Shown here: piece by piece, positions 34,147 through 43,110 of the stretch
How positions within the stretch are numbered: the stretch's first letter is position 1
Layout of the letters: each line of letters begins with the position of its first letter
From: Hippea maritima DSM 10411
GTDB lineage: Bacteria; Campylobacterota_A; Desulfurellia; Desulfurellales; Hippeaceae
DNA: 64,000 nucleotides
Assembly (NCBI RefSeq): GCF_000194135.1
Contig: NC_015318.1
Location: 510,501 to 574,500 of the forward strand
Direction: 5' to 3'
Made by a program: the position numbers and the translations under genes
The notes under the pieces: generated by a model
Seen by the model: the letters and a program-made list of their open reading frames with translations, nothing else
Told to the model about the DNA's origin: nothing
Databases searched by the model: none

Positions 34147-36732
34147 TTACCTATTGATTAGGTAGTCCTCATCTATAGTTTGGCTGCTGTTGCTTAATTT
34201 TCTTGCCCATTTTATTATTTCCCTTAATTTCTTTGGACGTAGGGATGAGTATTTATTTGCATACATATTTTTATCTGCTTCCCTTAAAAGGTCATCAACA
34301 TTTTTAAATTGGCCATTTTGGATGGCGTAACCTATGGATGCACTAATAAATATTTCTGTTGAATTGTTGCTTAGCTCTATCTTTGTTTTTATCCTTTCTA
34401 TAAAAGTAATTACTCCTTTTTCGGATGTATTAGGCATTATAACGGCAAATTCATCACCACCAATTCTTGCCACTACATCACTACCTCGAGCTGATGTCGA
34501 TAGGATTTCTGATATTTTCATTATAAGTTTATCACCGGTCTCATGTCCAAGTATATCGTTTGTTATCTTTAAGCCATTTAGATCTATCATAACAAGAGCA
34601 AGAGGATAGTTTCTTTTGTGGAATAACCTTTTTATTTCTTCTTCAAAATAGCGCCTATTATAAAGCCCAGTTAAGGTATCATGCAAGCTTAAATATTCAA
34701 GTTGTTTGCTTTTTAGATATCTTTGTGTAATGTCGTTAAATGAGATGATAAGCATTGTTTCGGATGTTATTTGAATCTTTGCCACATGTACATCAAACCA
34801 TCTACTTTTTCCACCTGCTGTAACGATATTAATTTCGCATTGGTTGCAAACTTGTCTACCCTTCATTACTTTTAGAAGTTGTATTTTTAGGTTTTCTGGT
34901 ATTTTTAGCTTGTTTATTACAAGTTTTTCATTTTCTTCAAAATCAAGCAATTTTTTAGCAAGGTTGTTATAATATATAATCCTGCCTTTTCTGTCGACAA
35001 CGATTATACCTGTGCTGATTTTGTCAATGAATTCTTGCAGATCGCTTTTTCTTTTTTCTATAGCCCTGTATAGGTTAACCATCTGGGTTATGTTTCTTAG
35101 AATACATACAATTGTGTTTTCCTCTGGCGAATAGCTTACAGTCTCTATAAAGACTGTTTCGTTACCTTCTTTTAATGCGAGAGTAAAGGAAACATTAAAT
35201 TTTCTTTTTATAACATTCTCTATAACATTCGAGATGATAGGGTACGGCTTTAATATTTCACTGGCTTTTTTACCAATAAGTTCTTTTGAATTTGCGATAG
35301 CTTTGCATCTGGTGGCCGCTTCGTTTGCGCCTGCTATTACGAAATCAGCGTCCTTTTTCTTTAGTACAATAACGCATTCTGGCATATGTTTAAGAAGGAG
35401 AGAATGTTCATTAAGCAATTTTTCCGTGGTTGCTTGTATGTCTTCAAGTTTTTCCATTGTTTTATTTACCTGATGCGCCAAATCAGTTAACTCTTTTATC
35501 CTTAATTTCTTTGTTTTTATTCTACCTTTGTTTTTGTATTGCCTAAAAAAGTTGAGTAGGTTTTCAATATCTGCTTTTATTGGTTTGTATATAAGACCTA
35601 AAAATATTGTAAGCCAGAGTATATACCCTACAAATAAAGCTCCTATAATAAGGATAAGTAGAGCTTTTCTTGTATAAGATGAAACAGCTTCTATCATTGA
35701 ATTTTTGAATGATGGAAACATGACTGTAAAATCTAAAGGCCCGCCAGAGCCTATAATCCAATTGTATGGCTTATAATAGTATAAGGATACAATTCTTTTT
35801 CTTTCTTTTTCATTTTTGTAGAATGGCCAGATAAGTGTTGTGGTTAGTCTTCCCTGTTTGATGAGTTTTTCTAAACAGTCACCTACACAGGGTTGTGAGT
35901 TTAGATAAGTTATGGTTTTATCTTTTGTAATACATGTGTGATTTTTGATTCTTGGATCTGTATAAAATATAATTTTTCCTATGCATTTATTTGTTTTTGG
36001 CATTAGGCTTATAATGAATAGAGTTGGATTTTTAAAGCTCTCAAGCGATGTTTTTAATTCATTTAAAATATCCTGTTTTGTTATTTCTTCTAAATGGGTA
36101 ATCATTCTACCTGAGCCTATGTACCAGTTGAACGGTTTAAATAATTTTACAAAAACGACCCTCTCTGCCGGCTTTCCATTGTGAATAAAAGTTCCTCTTA
36201 CAAACCCCTCTTTATATCTTTTTATTGCATCTATTTCTTCCTGCATAGACTTTGCGTATCTTTTGTCTTTTAGTAGATTTTTTCCTGTAAGTTTTGAATC
36301 TGGACTTAAAACTTCAACGCCGTCCAATGATGCGATAAAATAATATCCTTTACCTTTATCGGTTAATAATTGAAATCTCACTATATCCTTTATTCTTTCT
36401 TTTATGCTTGCCTCAGATTCTTTGTGCTTGTATTTTTTGTATAGTTTTTCTGCCGTTAGCCATATTCTGTATGTGCGTTTTTTTAATGTGTTAAGTATTT
36501 CTTCATATTCATCCTCTCTTTTCTTGTTTATAAGCCTTACTGCATCCTTTATCTCTGAATGCTCAAGTCTTATTTCCCTTTTGATATGAATATCTTCGTT
36601 GAAATAGTATATTGCCTTATTTATAATCTTAAAGGTGAAATATCCCCAACCAATCGAGGTTATAACTGTAATAGAGAGAATACTTATCAATATAAATATC
36701 CCTATAAGGGATGATAGCTTGATTTTGCTCAT
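34147..36732 (-). CDS. Double-Cache / PAS / GGDEF diguanylate cyclase
   Basis: An 861-residue membrane sensor. After a membrane helix (about 8-30) comes a long periplasmic region with two Cache-like halves, each ending in a WYIGSG- or WIIGSG-type strand (near 205 and 330). A second membrane helix (about 353-380), a HAMP-like stretch and two PAS-like domains (about 440-550 and 560-680) follow. The GGDEF domain has RIGGDEF at 756-762 and a product-inhibition site RGSD at 749-752, so it should be an active, feedback-inhibited c-di-GMP synthase. The first PAS region carries Cys residues (MPECVIVLKKK, TRCKAIANS); the second has CNQCEI. Confidence 0.9.
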   Translation of the reverse strand: MSKIKLSSLIGIFILISILSITVITSIGWGYFTFKIINKAIYYFNEDIHIKREIRLEHSEIKDAVRLINKKREDEYEEILNTLKKRTYRIWLTAEKLYKKYKHKESEASIKERIKDIVRFQLLTDKGKGYYFIASLDGVEVLSPDSKLTGKNLLKDKRYAKSMQEEIDAIKRYKEGFVRGTFIHNGKPAERVVFVKLFKPFNWYIGSGRMITHLEEITKQDILNELKTSLESFKNPTLFIISLMPKTNKCIGKIIFYTDPRIKNHTCITKDKTITYLNSQPCVGDCLEKLIKQGRLTTTLIWPFYKNEKERKRIVSLYYYKPYNWIIGSGGPLDFTVMFPSFKNSMIEAVSSYTRKALLILIIGALFVGYILWLTIFLGLIYKPIKADIENLLNFFRQYKNKGRIKTKKLRIKELTDLAHQVNKTMEKLEDIQATTEKLLNEHSLLLKHMPECVIVLKKKDADFVIAGANEAATRCKAIANSKELIGKKASEILKPYPIISNVIENVIKRKFNVSFTLALKEGNETVFIETVSYSPEENTIVCILRNITQMVNLYRAIEKRKSDLQEFIDKISTGIIVVDRKGRIIYYNNLAKKLLDFEENEKLVINKLKIPENLKIQLLKVMKGRQVCNQCEINIVTAGGKSRWFDVHVAKIQITSETMLIISFNDITQRYLKSKQLEYLSLHDTLTGLYNRRYFEEEIKRLFHKRNYPLALVMIDLNGLKITNDILGHETGDKLIMKISEILSTSARGSDVVARIGGDEFAVIMPNTSEKGVITFIERIKTKIELSNNSTEIFISASIGYAIQNGQFKNVDDLLREADKNMYANKYSSLRPKKLREIIKWARKLSNSSQTIDEDYLINR

Positions 36733-36765
36733 CCTAAGAGTTTAACCCCTCTGTTTAGTTCTTCG

Positions 36766-36794
36766 ACTATAGTATTTTATCTTATAATTGTCAA
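36766..36794 (-). promoter_or_regulatory. Promoter of the large GGDEF gene
   Basis: On the minus strand TTGACA (36794-36789) and TATAGT (36771-36766) are 17 bases apart. The predicted leader is about 27 bases and ends in CTTAGG just before the ATG at 36732. Confidence 0.6.
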
Positions 36795-36844
36795 CTGATA
36801 ATTTTTTATTATTGACTTAGATATAATATAATAATTTATATAAT

Positions 36845-37624
36845 TCAATAATTTATCTTTCTTGCAAATATAAGAAAAGCTGTGTGTGCGCTCATGGTGT
36901 CATACGGTCTCAATCTGTCTGGGTTTGTTTTCCAGAAGCGTTGCAATATCTCACTAACCTCTATATCTATTAAAGGTAGTCTTTCCATTTCTTTTAAGAC
37001 AACTGACACCTGATTTGTTGTTGGCACTAAAACAGCTATGAGTTTCCCGTTTTTTAGTGGTTTTATGGCATTTTCAAGGTAAAGCCACGGTTCTTTGACA
37101 TCTATGAAAACAGCATCTACATCTTTCTCGTCGAACCCTTCTGCAATATCTCTGTGTTTTATCTCTATCCTGTCGAGAAGGTTAAATCGTTTTAAATTCT
37201 TTAGGGCGTTATCTATAAATTCTTGCCGCTTTTCATAACTTATTAGTTTGCCTTGTTCGCCTACAATTTGGGCAAATACGGCGCTCATGGCACCACTTCC
37301 TATGCCTGATTCTATCACCACATCACCGGGTTTTATATCAAGTCTTAAGATGATATATGCAGCATCTTTGGGATATACGATCTGCGTGAGTCTGTTGAGT
37401 TTTTTCATGATAAAATCGTATAGTGTTGCAGGCAAAAGGATATATTCATACCCAAGGTGCGTTTCTATTCTTCCGCCAAAATCGGTATTTAGGATTTTTT
37501 CTTTTGCTATAATACCGTTTGCTGTGGAGTATTTCTCAGGCAGAGTTGCGAGGTTTAATATGTGTTTTTTATCCTTTTCTTTGTCGTATAATATGATGAT
37601 ACTGTTCTGATTGGGTTTATTCAT
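36845..37624 (-). CDS. trmI: tRNA (adenine-58-N1)-methyltransferase, TrmI type
   Basis: A 259-residue Rossmann methyltransferase with an N-terminal beta domain and the SAM motif VIESGIGSGAMS. The FIDVKEPWLYLENA segment corresponds to the family's DxxxPW motif. Bacterial and archaeal TrmI makes m1A58 in the T loop, a modification linked to heat tolerance. Its ATG overlaps the adenine deaminase stop (ATGA). It is the last gene of a four-gene minus-strand cluster. Confidence 0.88.
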   Translation of the reverse strand: MNKPNQNSIIILYDKEKDKKHILNLATLPEKYSTANGIIAKEKILNTDFGGRIETHLGYEYILLPATLYDFIMKKLNRLTQIVYPKDAAYIILRLDIKPGDVVIESGIGSGAMSAVFAQIVGEQGKLISYEKRQEFIDNALKNLKRFNLLDRIEIKHRDIAEGFDEKDVDAVFIDVKEPWLYLENAIKPLKNGKLIAVLVPTTNQVSVVLKEMERLPLIDIEVSEILQRFWKTNPDRLRPYDTMSAHTAFLIFARKINY

Positions 37625-39240
37625 AAATTTTCCTCTATATAGCAGAATTTATCAACATCAAATAGGCCTTTGTCTGTCAGTTTGATGTGGGGTATAACCT
37701 CAAGCGCTAAAAACGACAGCATGCCCAACGGGTCATCTAACTTGCATCCTAACTCTTTTGCGGCTTGTTTTAAAGCTATAACGGATTCTTTTATATCTTT
37801 GGCCCCGTCGTTTGATACTATTCCCCCGATGGGTAAGGCAAGGCGTGTTATTTTATCCCCATCCACAACAACTTGACCACCCTGCATCTCCATTATAGTT
37901 AAAATGGCTGTTTTTATCTTTTCATCCGATGTGCCAACGGCCACTATGTTGTGGCAATCGTGGGCAAGCGATGTGGCCATAGCCCCTTTTTTAAGGGAGA
38001 ATCCTTTTACAAAACAGGCTGCTTTATTGTTATGCCCATATCGCTCTATTACAACAAGCTTTAGTATATCATCTTTTATGCTAAACTCTTTTTCTTGGCG
38101 TTCAATTGATAGCTTCTGCGTTATCAACGAGCCGTTTTCCAAGCCTATAGCTATGTTTTTATGCTTTATCTTTGGCAATTCTATGGGTGTTTTTACCTTG
38201 ATGGAGTTTAGAAATTCTTTAGGTGGCTTGCTTTTTTTGTGGGTGGACTTGTAAATCTTTCCATCTGTGATTGATATTTTTGGTCTGAATTTGTCGTCAA
38301 ACAGCACAAGATATGCCCTTTTTCCTTTTTTTATCCCTAAAAACTCATCAAGCCCGTAATACTTTAGACCATTAAATGATGCTACTTTAAGTGCTAAGGC
38401 TGGATTTATGCCCAAGCTTATCGCTTTTCTTAGGTTGTAATCTATGTGGCCCTTTTCTAAAATATCACCCACTGATTTATCATCACTGCAAAAGGCAACC
38501 TTATCAGGATGCTCTTTGATTATTTTGTATGCATCATCGGTTGAATGCTCGCTGCTTCCCTCCCTTAAGAAAACAAAGAAACCCAACTCTATCTTTTGCT
38601 TTAGTTCATCATAGTCATAGCTTTCGTGGTCATCCTCAACGCCTGCCTCTTTGTATAATTTAAGGGTTTGTACATCAAGGTGCGGCGCATGGCCGTTAAT
38701 CCTCTTGTTCTTTCTTTTTGCAAGCTCTATCATCTTCATGAATTTTTCATCTCTATTTACAACACCTGGCACATTCATTAATTCGCCTAACGATACAACA
38801 TCATCAAATCCCAGAAAGTATTTTACATCTTCTAAGTCTATCTTTCCGCCGCTTGTGGCAAATTCTGTGGCAGGGACACAGGAAGGGAGTGCAAACTTAA
38901 GCTGCATCTCTGTATCTTTTGCATCATTTATGAAAAACTCAAGCCCCTTCCTGCCAAAAACATTGGCTATTTCGTGGCAATCCGCAACGGCAAACAGCGT
39001 CCCTTTTTCAACAACGGCCTCGGCAAAACCCTTTGGCGTTAAGTGTGTGCTTTCTATGTGGCAGTGGCAATCTATAAGGCCTGTGGATAGATACAGCCCA
39101 TCTGCCTCAATAACCTCTTTTGCCTTTATGGGGTTTTGACTGATCCTTGCAATCAAGCCGCCTTTTATGCCTATGCTCAGCCTGTTAAAATCAAGCTTTT
39201 CAAAATCGACAACCCATGCGTTGTTTATGGCTAAATCCAT
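37621..39240 (-). CDS. ade: Adenine deaminase
   Basis: Amidohydrolase that converts adenine to hypoxanthine and ammonia. It opens with an imidazolonepropionase-like small domain, then the metal motif DCHCHIEST, and continues with GHAPHLD and a C-terminal domain containing SLAHDCHNIVAVGTSD. Length 539 fits the Ade/YicP family. It lies eight bases downstream of a metallo-beta-lactamase-fold gene and overlaps trmI. Confidence 0.93.
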   Translation of the reverse strand: MDLAINNAWVVDFEKLDFNRLSIGIKGGLIARISQNPIKAKEVIEADGLYLSTGLIDCHCHIESTHLTPKGFAEAVVEKGTLFAVADCHEIANVFGRKGLEFFINDAKDTEMQLKFALPSCVPATEFATSGGKIDLEDVKYFLGFDDVVSLGELMNVPGVVNRDEKFMKMIELAKRKNKRINGHAPHLDVQTLKLYKEAGVEDDHESYDYDELKQKIELGFFVFLREGSSEHSTDDAYKIIKEHPDKVAFCSDDKSVGDILEKGHIDYNLRKAISLGINPALALKVASFNGLKYYGLDEFLGIKKGKRAYLVLFDDKFRPKISITDGKIYKSTHKKSKPPKEFLNSIKVKTPIELPKIKHKNIAIGLENGSLITQKLSIERQEKEFSIKDDILKLVVIERYGHNNKAACFVKGFSLKKGAMATSLAHDCHNIVAVGTSDEKIKTAILTIMEMQGGQVVVDGDKITRLALPIGGIVSNDGAKDIKESVIALKQAAKELGCKLDDPLGMLSFLALEVIPHIKLTDKGLFDVDKFCYIEENL

Positions 39241-39248
39241 CTCTAAAC

Positions 39249-40082
39249 CTATACCTCCAACACGCTTCCTACGCCTGCAAAGAAGAATTTATCCTTTAAT
39301 TTGTTGTATAGCTTAGCCGAAACGGTTAGGCCTGTGCAGTGAGATGCACCAAGCTTTTGGATGTTGTATTTTTCTATAATATCCAATGTTGCGTTTATCT
39401 GCTCGTCATTTGCAAACCCTAAATGTGTTCCGCCTATAACAGCGTATATCTCTTTTTTGCCGGTTTTATTGATGAAGTGGTTTAATATGTTAACAATTCC
39501 TGCATGGGCACAGCCAAGAATCACGATTAAGCCCTTGGATGTGTCTATTGCCAAGGAGAAATCATCCCAGATCTGATCCTGGACAAGCTCACCGTTTTCC
39601 TTTTCCACCTTCATCTCTGCGTCTATCTTTTCAAAATCTGTCTTACGCTCAACCTCACCAGATGAGAAAATACCCTTTTCTATCTCCCTAAACTCCTTCT
39701 CATAAACAAACTCAGCACCTAAGCTCTCCAGGTATTTTTTATCAAATGGTATGCCTATGTATTTCTTTATGCCGCCCTTGAACCAGAACCTCTTTGAGAA
39801 GGCGTCTTTGTGGGTGTATACCTTTAGAGGGGATTTTATCTTTAATAAATCAACCATACCACCTGTGTGGTCATAGTGGCCGTGTGATAGGTATAAGAAT
39901 TTTATGCTGGATAGATCCTTTTTTAGTGCTATTGCATTGTTTACCAGGGCCTTGCCCTGTCCTGTATCGAATAAAAAATTAAACTCCGGTGTCTCCACAA
40001 AAGCGGCAAAGCCGTGTTCTCCAATAACATCAAATGGAACTACAACGCTGTTTTCTGCTAAAACTGTAATTCTTACCTCCAT
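39249..40082 (-). CDS. Metallo-beta-lactamase-fold protein
   Basis: A 277-residue protein with the metal-binding SHGHYDHTGGM at 66-76 (His67, His69, Asp71, His72), a later GCAHAG and a C-terminal GASHCTG. This pattern matches the archaeal-type group annotated as dihydropterin/ribofuranosylaminobenzene phosphate synthase (COG1237), whose bacterial role is uncertain. GGAGG lies six bases before the ATG. It is in a minus-strand operon between the HAD protein and adenine deaminase. Confidence 0.85.
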   Translation of the reverse strand: MEVRITVLAENSVVVPFDVIGEHGFAAFVETPEFNFLFDTGQGKALVNNAIALKKDLSSIKFLYLSHGHYDHTGGMVDLLKIKSPLKVYTHKDAFSKRFWFKGGIKKYIGIPFDKKYLESLGAEFVYEKEFREIEKGIFSSGEVERKTDFEKIDAEMKVEKENGELVQDQIWDDFSLAIDTSKGLIVILGCAHAGIVNILNHFINKTGKKEIYAVIGGTHLGFANDEQINATLDIIEKYNIQKLGASHCTGLTVSAKLYNKLKDKFFFAGVGSVLEV

Positions 40083-40135
40083 AAGAAACCTCCCTAATTT
40101 TTTACAATTTTATAAGATTTTTTAGTTTTTTACAA

Positions 40136-40600
40136 TCAGTTGCGCAAGAGTGAGATGAGTATTTTGGAGTTTATGAGAGCATCTAAGGCGTCGCATATCG
40201 AGTTAAACACGAGGTCTGCGTGTTGTATCAGTTTAGCGTTGCAGCCGTCTTTGTTTACTATTGCTAAAGATAGGCCTGCAACTTTAAACATTTCTATATC
40301 GTTATTGCCGTTTCCCAATGCTATGCAATTTTCTGCACCCAGAGATTCTATAAATTCCCTTTTCTGAATAGCTGTATTTTCATTTAAGATTTTTAGCTCG
40401 ATGTTTAGGTTTGATAACTCTTTTTCTGCACTACCCATTGTATCAGCGGTTAATACAATGATTCCTTCAAACCTGTTTTTTAATTTATGTATTTTTTCTT
40501 TAACGCAGGGTATGAGTTTTGAATGTTCTGAGAGTGTGCCTGTATAATCCGATATGATATATTTAAAATTAAATTCTTTGCCATCGACACTAAACTTCAT
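40136..40600 (-). CDS. HAD-family protein, soluble P-type-ATPase-like
   Basis: A 154-residue HAD-fold protein with the nucleophile motif DYTGTLS (Asp18, Thr20) and the late motif GNGNNDIEM. Thr instead of the second Asp is the P-type ATPase pattern (DKTGT), so it belongs with the small soluble P-type-ATPase-like proteins (COG4087) whose substrate is unknown. There is no cap and no membrane segment. GAGG precedes the ATG. It heads the cluster with the lactamase-fold protein, ade and trmI. Confidence 0.8.
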   Translation of the reverse strand: MKFSVDGKEFNFKYIISDYTGTLSEHSKLIPCVKEKIHKLKNRFEGIIVLTADTMGSAEKELSNLNIELKILNENTAIQKREFIESLGAENCIALGNGNNDIEMFKVAGLSLAIVNKDGCNAKLIQHADLVFNSICDALDALINSKILISLLRN

Positions 40601-40718
40601 TTTATACCTCGATTTTTTATATAAAGAAAAAGCTTAAAAATCAACCCACTATAACTTTGGTTAAGAGTCTTTACTTTTGCAGAAGATAAAACTTATTCTT
40701 AGTAAGATATTTAAACTG

Positions 40719-40747
40719 TTGACAAAAGTTAATAAAAGTGTTATAGA
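40719..40747 (+). promoter_or_regulatory. Strong promoter of citrate synthase gene
   Basis: Consensus TTGACA (40719-40724), 17 bases, TATAGA (40742-40747). The leader is about 80 bases long and ends in AAGGAGG before the ATG at 40835, close to the best Shine-Dalgarno possible. The 234-base gap 40601-40834 holds this promoter, a hairpin and the upstream region of the minus-strand HAD gene. Confidence 0.7.
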
Positions 40748-40780
40748 TAGACACAGTGCAGCAAGAGAGTAGAACTCAAT

Positions 40781-40794
40781 AGCCAAGAATGGCT
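40781..40794 (+). other. Hairpin in citrate synthase leader
   Basis: AGCCA and TGGCT (40781-40785, 40790-40794) can pair around an AGAA loop, about 27 bases after the predicted RNA start. It may stabilise the mRNA; no regulatory partner is visible. Confidence 0.4.
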
Positions 40795-40834
40795 TTATGT
40801 AAAGGAAAAATTAATTTTTTAAGGAGGTTAAGCT

Positions 40835-42139
40835 ATGGGAATTAAGGAGAAGCTCTACGAGAAGATTCAAGCTCACAGACCGAGGATTACCAGACTCTAC
40901 AAAGAGTTTGCAGACAAGGTTATCGACGACGTAACTGTCTACAAAATCATTGCTGGTATGAGGGGCATAAAGGCTCTTATTACAGACATCTCCTATCTTG
41001 ATCCTTATGAGGGAATTAGGTTTAGGGGTTATACAATCCCTGAAGTAATGGAGAAATTGCCTAAGCCAGAAGGCGCTGAGATGCCTTATGTTGAGGGTCA
41101 TTTTTATCTGTTGCTGACCGGCGATTTGCCAACAGAAAAGGATGTTGAAGAGGTATTTACAGAGTGGAAGAAGAGAGAGCAGCTTCCACAGTATGTAATC
41201 GATACTTTAAAGGCTATGCCAAGAGATACTCACCCAATGACAATGTTTGCTGCTGGAATCCTTGCAATGCAGAGGGATTCTAAGTTCGCTAAATGGTATG
41301 CCTCCGGCCAGTTCAACAAGATGGACGCATGGGATTACATGTATGAAGATGTAATGGATCTTCTACCAAAATTGCCATTGTTGGGTGCTTACATCTATAG
41401 AATGAAATATAAGGGTGATACGCACATTCCAAGCGATCCTAACCTTGACTTTGGTGGTAATTTTGCCCATATGATGGGAATTGATAAACCTTATGACGAT
41501 GTTGCAAGAATGTATTTCATCCTTCACTCCGACCATGAGTCTGGAAACGTTTCCGCTCATACAACACACTTGGTAGCAAGTGCATTGTCCGACATCTACT
41601 ACTCCTATGCCGCTGGTATGTGCGGTCTTGCTGGTCCATTGCACGGTTTGGCAAACCAGGAAGTTTTGAGATGGATTCAGGGCGTAATGGATAAGATGGG
41701 TGGCAAGATTCCGACAAAAGAAGAGATGGAGAAGTTCATTTGGGATACATTGAACTCTGGACAGGTTGTACCTGGATTCGGTCATGCAGTCTTGAGAAAA
41801 ACAGACCCAAGATATATGGCTCAGAGGGAGTTCGCTCTCAAGCACTTACCAGACGATCCTATCTTCAAGTATGTAGACTTGATGTTCCAGGTTGTTCCAC
41901 CAATCTTGCAGCAGCTTGGCAAGGTAAAGAACCCATGGCCGAACGTAGACGCACATTCCGGTTGTATCCAGTGGCATTACGGTGTAAGGGAGTACGATTT
42001 CTACACAGTACTCTTCGGAATCGGAAGAGCCCTAGGTGTTACAGCAAACATCGTTTGGGACAGAGGTCTTGGCTATCAGATCGAAAGACCAAAATCCATC
42101 ACAACAGACATGCTCGAGGAGCTTGCTGGAGCAAAATAA
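40835..42139 (+). CDS. gltA: Citrate synthase, mitochondrial (eukaryotic-like) type
   Basis: Joins oxaloacetate and acetyl-CoA, or cleaves citrate when run backwards. The 434-residue sequence is close to the mitochondrial type: catalytic His270 in GPLHGLANQEVL, His317 in PGFGHAVLRKTDPRY and Asp372 in PNVDAHSG. No NADH-site features of the E. coli hexameric type are seen. Codon choice differs from all neighbours, with many C-ending codons (atc, aac, gac, tac), as expected for a very highly expressed gene. It has its own promoter, strong ribosome-binding site and terminator. Geobacter and Desulfurella/Hippea have enzymes of this type; in the latter it is reported to work in reverse. Confidence 0.96.
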   Translation: MGIKEKLYEKIQAHRPRITRLYKEFADKVIDDVTVYKIIAGMRGIKALITDISYLDPYEGIRFRGYTIPEVMEKLPKPEGAEMPYVEGHFYLLLTGDLPTEKDVEEVFTEWKKREQLPQYVIDTLKAMPRDTHPMTMFAAGILAMQRDSKFAKWYASGQFNKMDAWDYMYEDVMDLLPKLPLLGAYIYRMKYKGDTHIPSDPNLDFGGNFAHMMGIDKPYDDVARMYFILHSDHESGNVSAHTTHLVASALSDIYYSYAAGMCGLAGPLHGLANQEVLRWIQGVMDKMGGKIPTKEEMEKFIWDTLNSGQVVPGFGHAVLRKTDPRYMAQREFALKHLPDDPIFKYVDLMFQVVPPILQQLGKVKNPWPNVDAHSGCIQWHYGVREYDFYTVLFGIGRALGVTANIVWDRGLGYQIERPKSITTDMLEELAGAK

Positions 42140-42164
42140 TCCAGCTTGCAGCTTAAAAACAAAT

Positions 42165-42198
42165 AAGGGAGGGCTTGTAATGAGTCCTCCCTTTTTTT
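42165..42198 (+). terminator. Intrinsic terminator of citrate synthase gene
   Basis: AAGGGAGG (42165-42172) pairs with CCTCCCTT (42186-42193), followed by a T run to 42198. The next gene's ATG lies only nine bases further on. Confidence 0.85.
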
Positions 42199-42207
42199 AT
42201 TGGTAAA

Positions 42208-43056
42208 ATGCTGAAGTATCTTGTCAGTCCTAAATGCAGGCTCTGTCCAAGAAACTGTGGTGCAGATAGGGAAAAAAATAGGGGTTTGTGCAAAACCTAT
42301 AACAAATTAGAGATAGCAAGCTTCAATCTGCATTTTGGTGAGGAACCTCCCATAAGCGGTAAAAACGGCTCTGGAACGATATTTCTTGCAGGCTGCAATA
42401 TGGGTTGCATATATTGCCAAAATTATCCCATAAGCCAGCTAAAGAGTGCATTTAGAAGGATAGAGATTGATGATTTGGTTGATATTATGCTCAAGCTGCA
42501 AAAAAGGGGCGCTCACAATATCAATTTTGTTACACCATCCCACTTTGCCCACCTTTTAATAGATGCAATAAAAATAGCTAAATCTAAGGGCTTAAAGATT
42601 CCAGTTGTTTACAATACAAGCTCATACGACAAAGAGGAGGTAATTTATGCCTTAAAGGATTATGTTGATGTATATCTTGGGGACCTAAAATACACAGATA
42701 GTGTGCTATCTAAAGAACTGTCAGGTGTTGATGATTACTTTGAGGTTGCAACAAAGGCATTAAAGGCTATGTTTGATACCAAAGGCAAACTTGTCTTAAA
42801 GAATGGTATAGCAAAGCAGGGGCTTATCGTCAGACATCTTGTTTTGCCGGGTTACATAGAAAACAGCAAAAAGGCGCTTTTGTGGATAAAAGAGAACCTA
42901 CCCGGGGTTGATGTTTCTGTAATGTTTCAATACTTTCCCGCATATAAAGCGTTTTCCCATCCTTTCTTAAAAAGAAAGATAAGCCCTGATGAGTATTTTG
43001 AGATAATTGATTTTGTGAATGTGTTAGGTTCGAAAGGTTATATTCAACAGGTATAG
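42208..43056 (+). CDS. Radical SAM protein, PflX/AmmeMemoRadiSam-like
   Basis: A 282-residue radical SAM protein with the cluster motif CNMGCIYC (Cys63, Cys67, Cys70). Four extra N-terminal cysteines (Cys10, 13, 17, 28) are typical of COG1313 PflX-like proteins. These resemble pyruvate-formate-lyase activases, but the target is not known. The start must lie before CRLCPRNC, so ATG 42208 is taken, although it has no ribosome-binding site and follows the gltA terminator by nine bases. How it is expressed is unclear. Confidence 0.85.
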   Translation: MLKYLVSPKCRLCPRNCGADREKNRGLCKTYNKLEIASFNLHFGEEPPISGKNGSGTIFLAGCNMGCIYCQNYPISQLKSAFRRIEIDDLVDIMLKLQKRGAHNINFVTPSHFAHLLIDAIKIAKSKGLKIPVVYNTSSYDKEEVIYALKDYVDVYLGDLKYTDSVLSKELSGVDDYFEVATKALKAMFDTKGKLVLKNGIAKQGLIVRHLVLPGYIENSKKALLWIKENLPGVDVSVMFQYFPAYKAFSHPFLKRKISPDEYFEIIDFVNVLGSKGYIQQV

Positions 43057-43110
43057 ACTTTGCTCCTCTGTTTTGCTATATTTTTCTCAAATTCTTAGGT
43101 GGAGGTGTTG

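Noticed and set aside
36812-36840. Plus-strand TTGACT followed by AT-rich -10-like bases
   Set aside because: No plus-strand gene follows and AT-rich gaps give such matches by chance; the minus-strand promoter at 36766-36794 explains the gap.
38651-39139. 162-codon plus-strand frame inside the adenine deaminase gene
   Set aside because: Antisense shadow of a clear amidohydrolase gene, with Ser/Phe-rich composition typical of such shadows here.
39249-40082. Beta-lactam resistance gene
   Set aside because: The metal motif is of the general lactamase fold; the closest pattern is COG1237, and there is no signal peptide as in true metallo-beta-lactamases.
41740-42156. Open frame of 138 codons on the plus strand inside citrate synthase
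   Set aside because: It is the +1 shadow of a gene with strong codon bias; its product has no recognisable features and the citrate synthase frame is certain.
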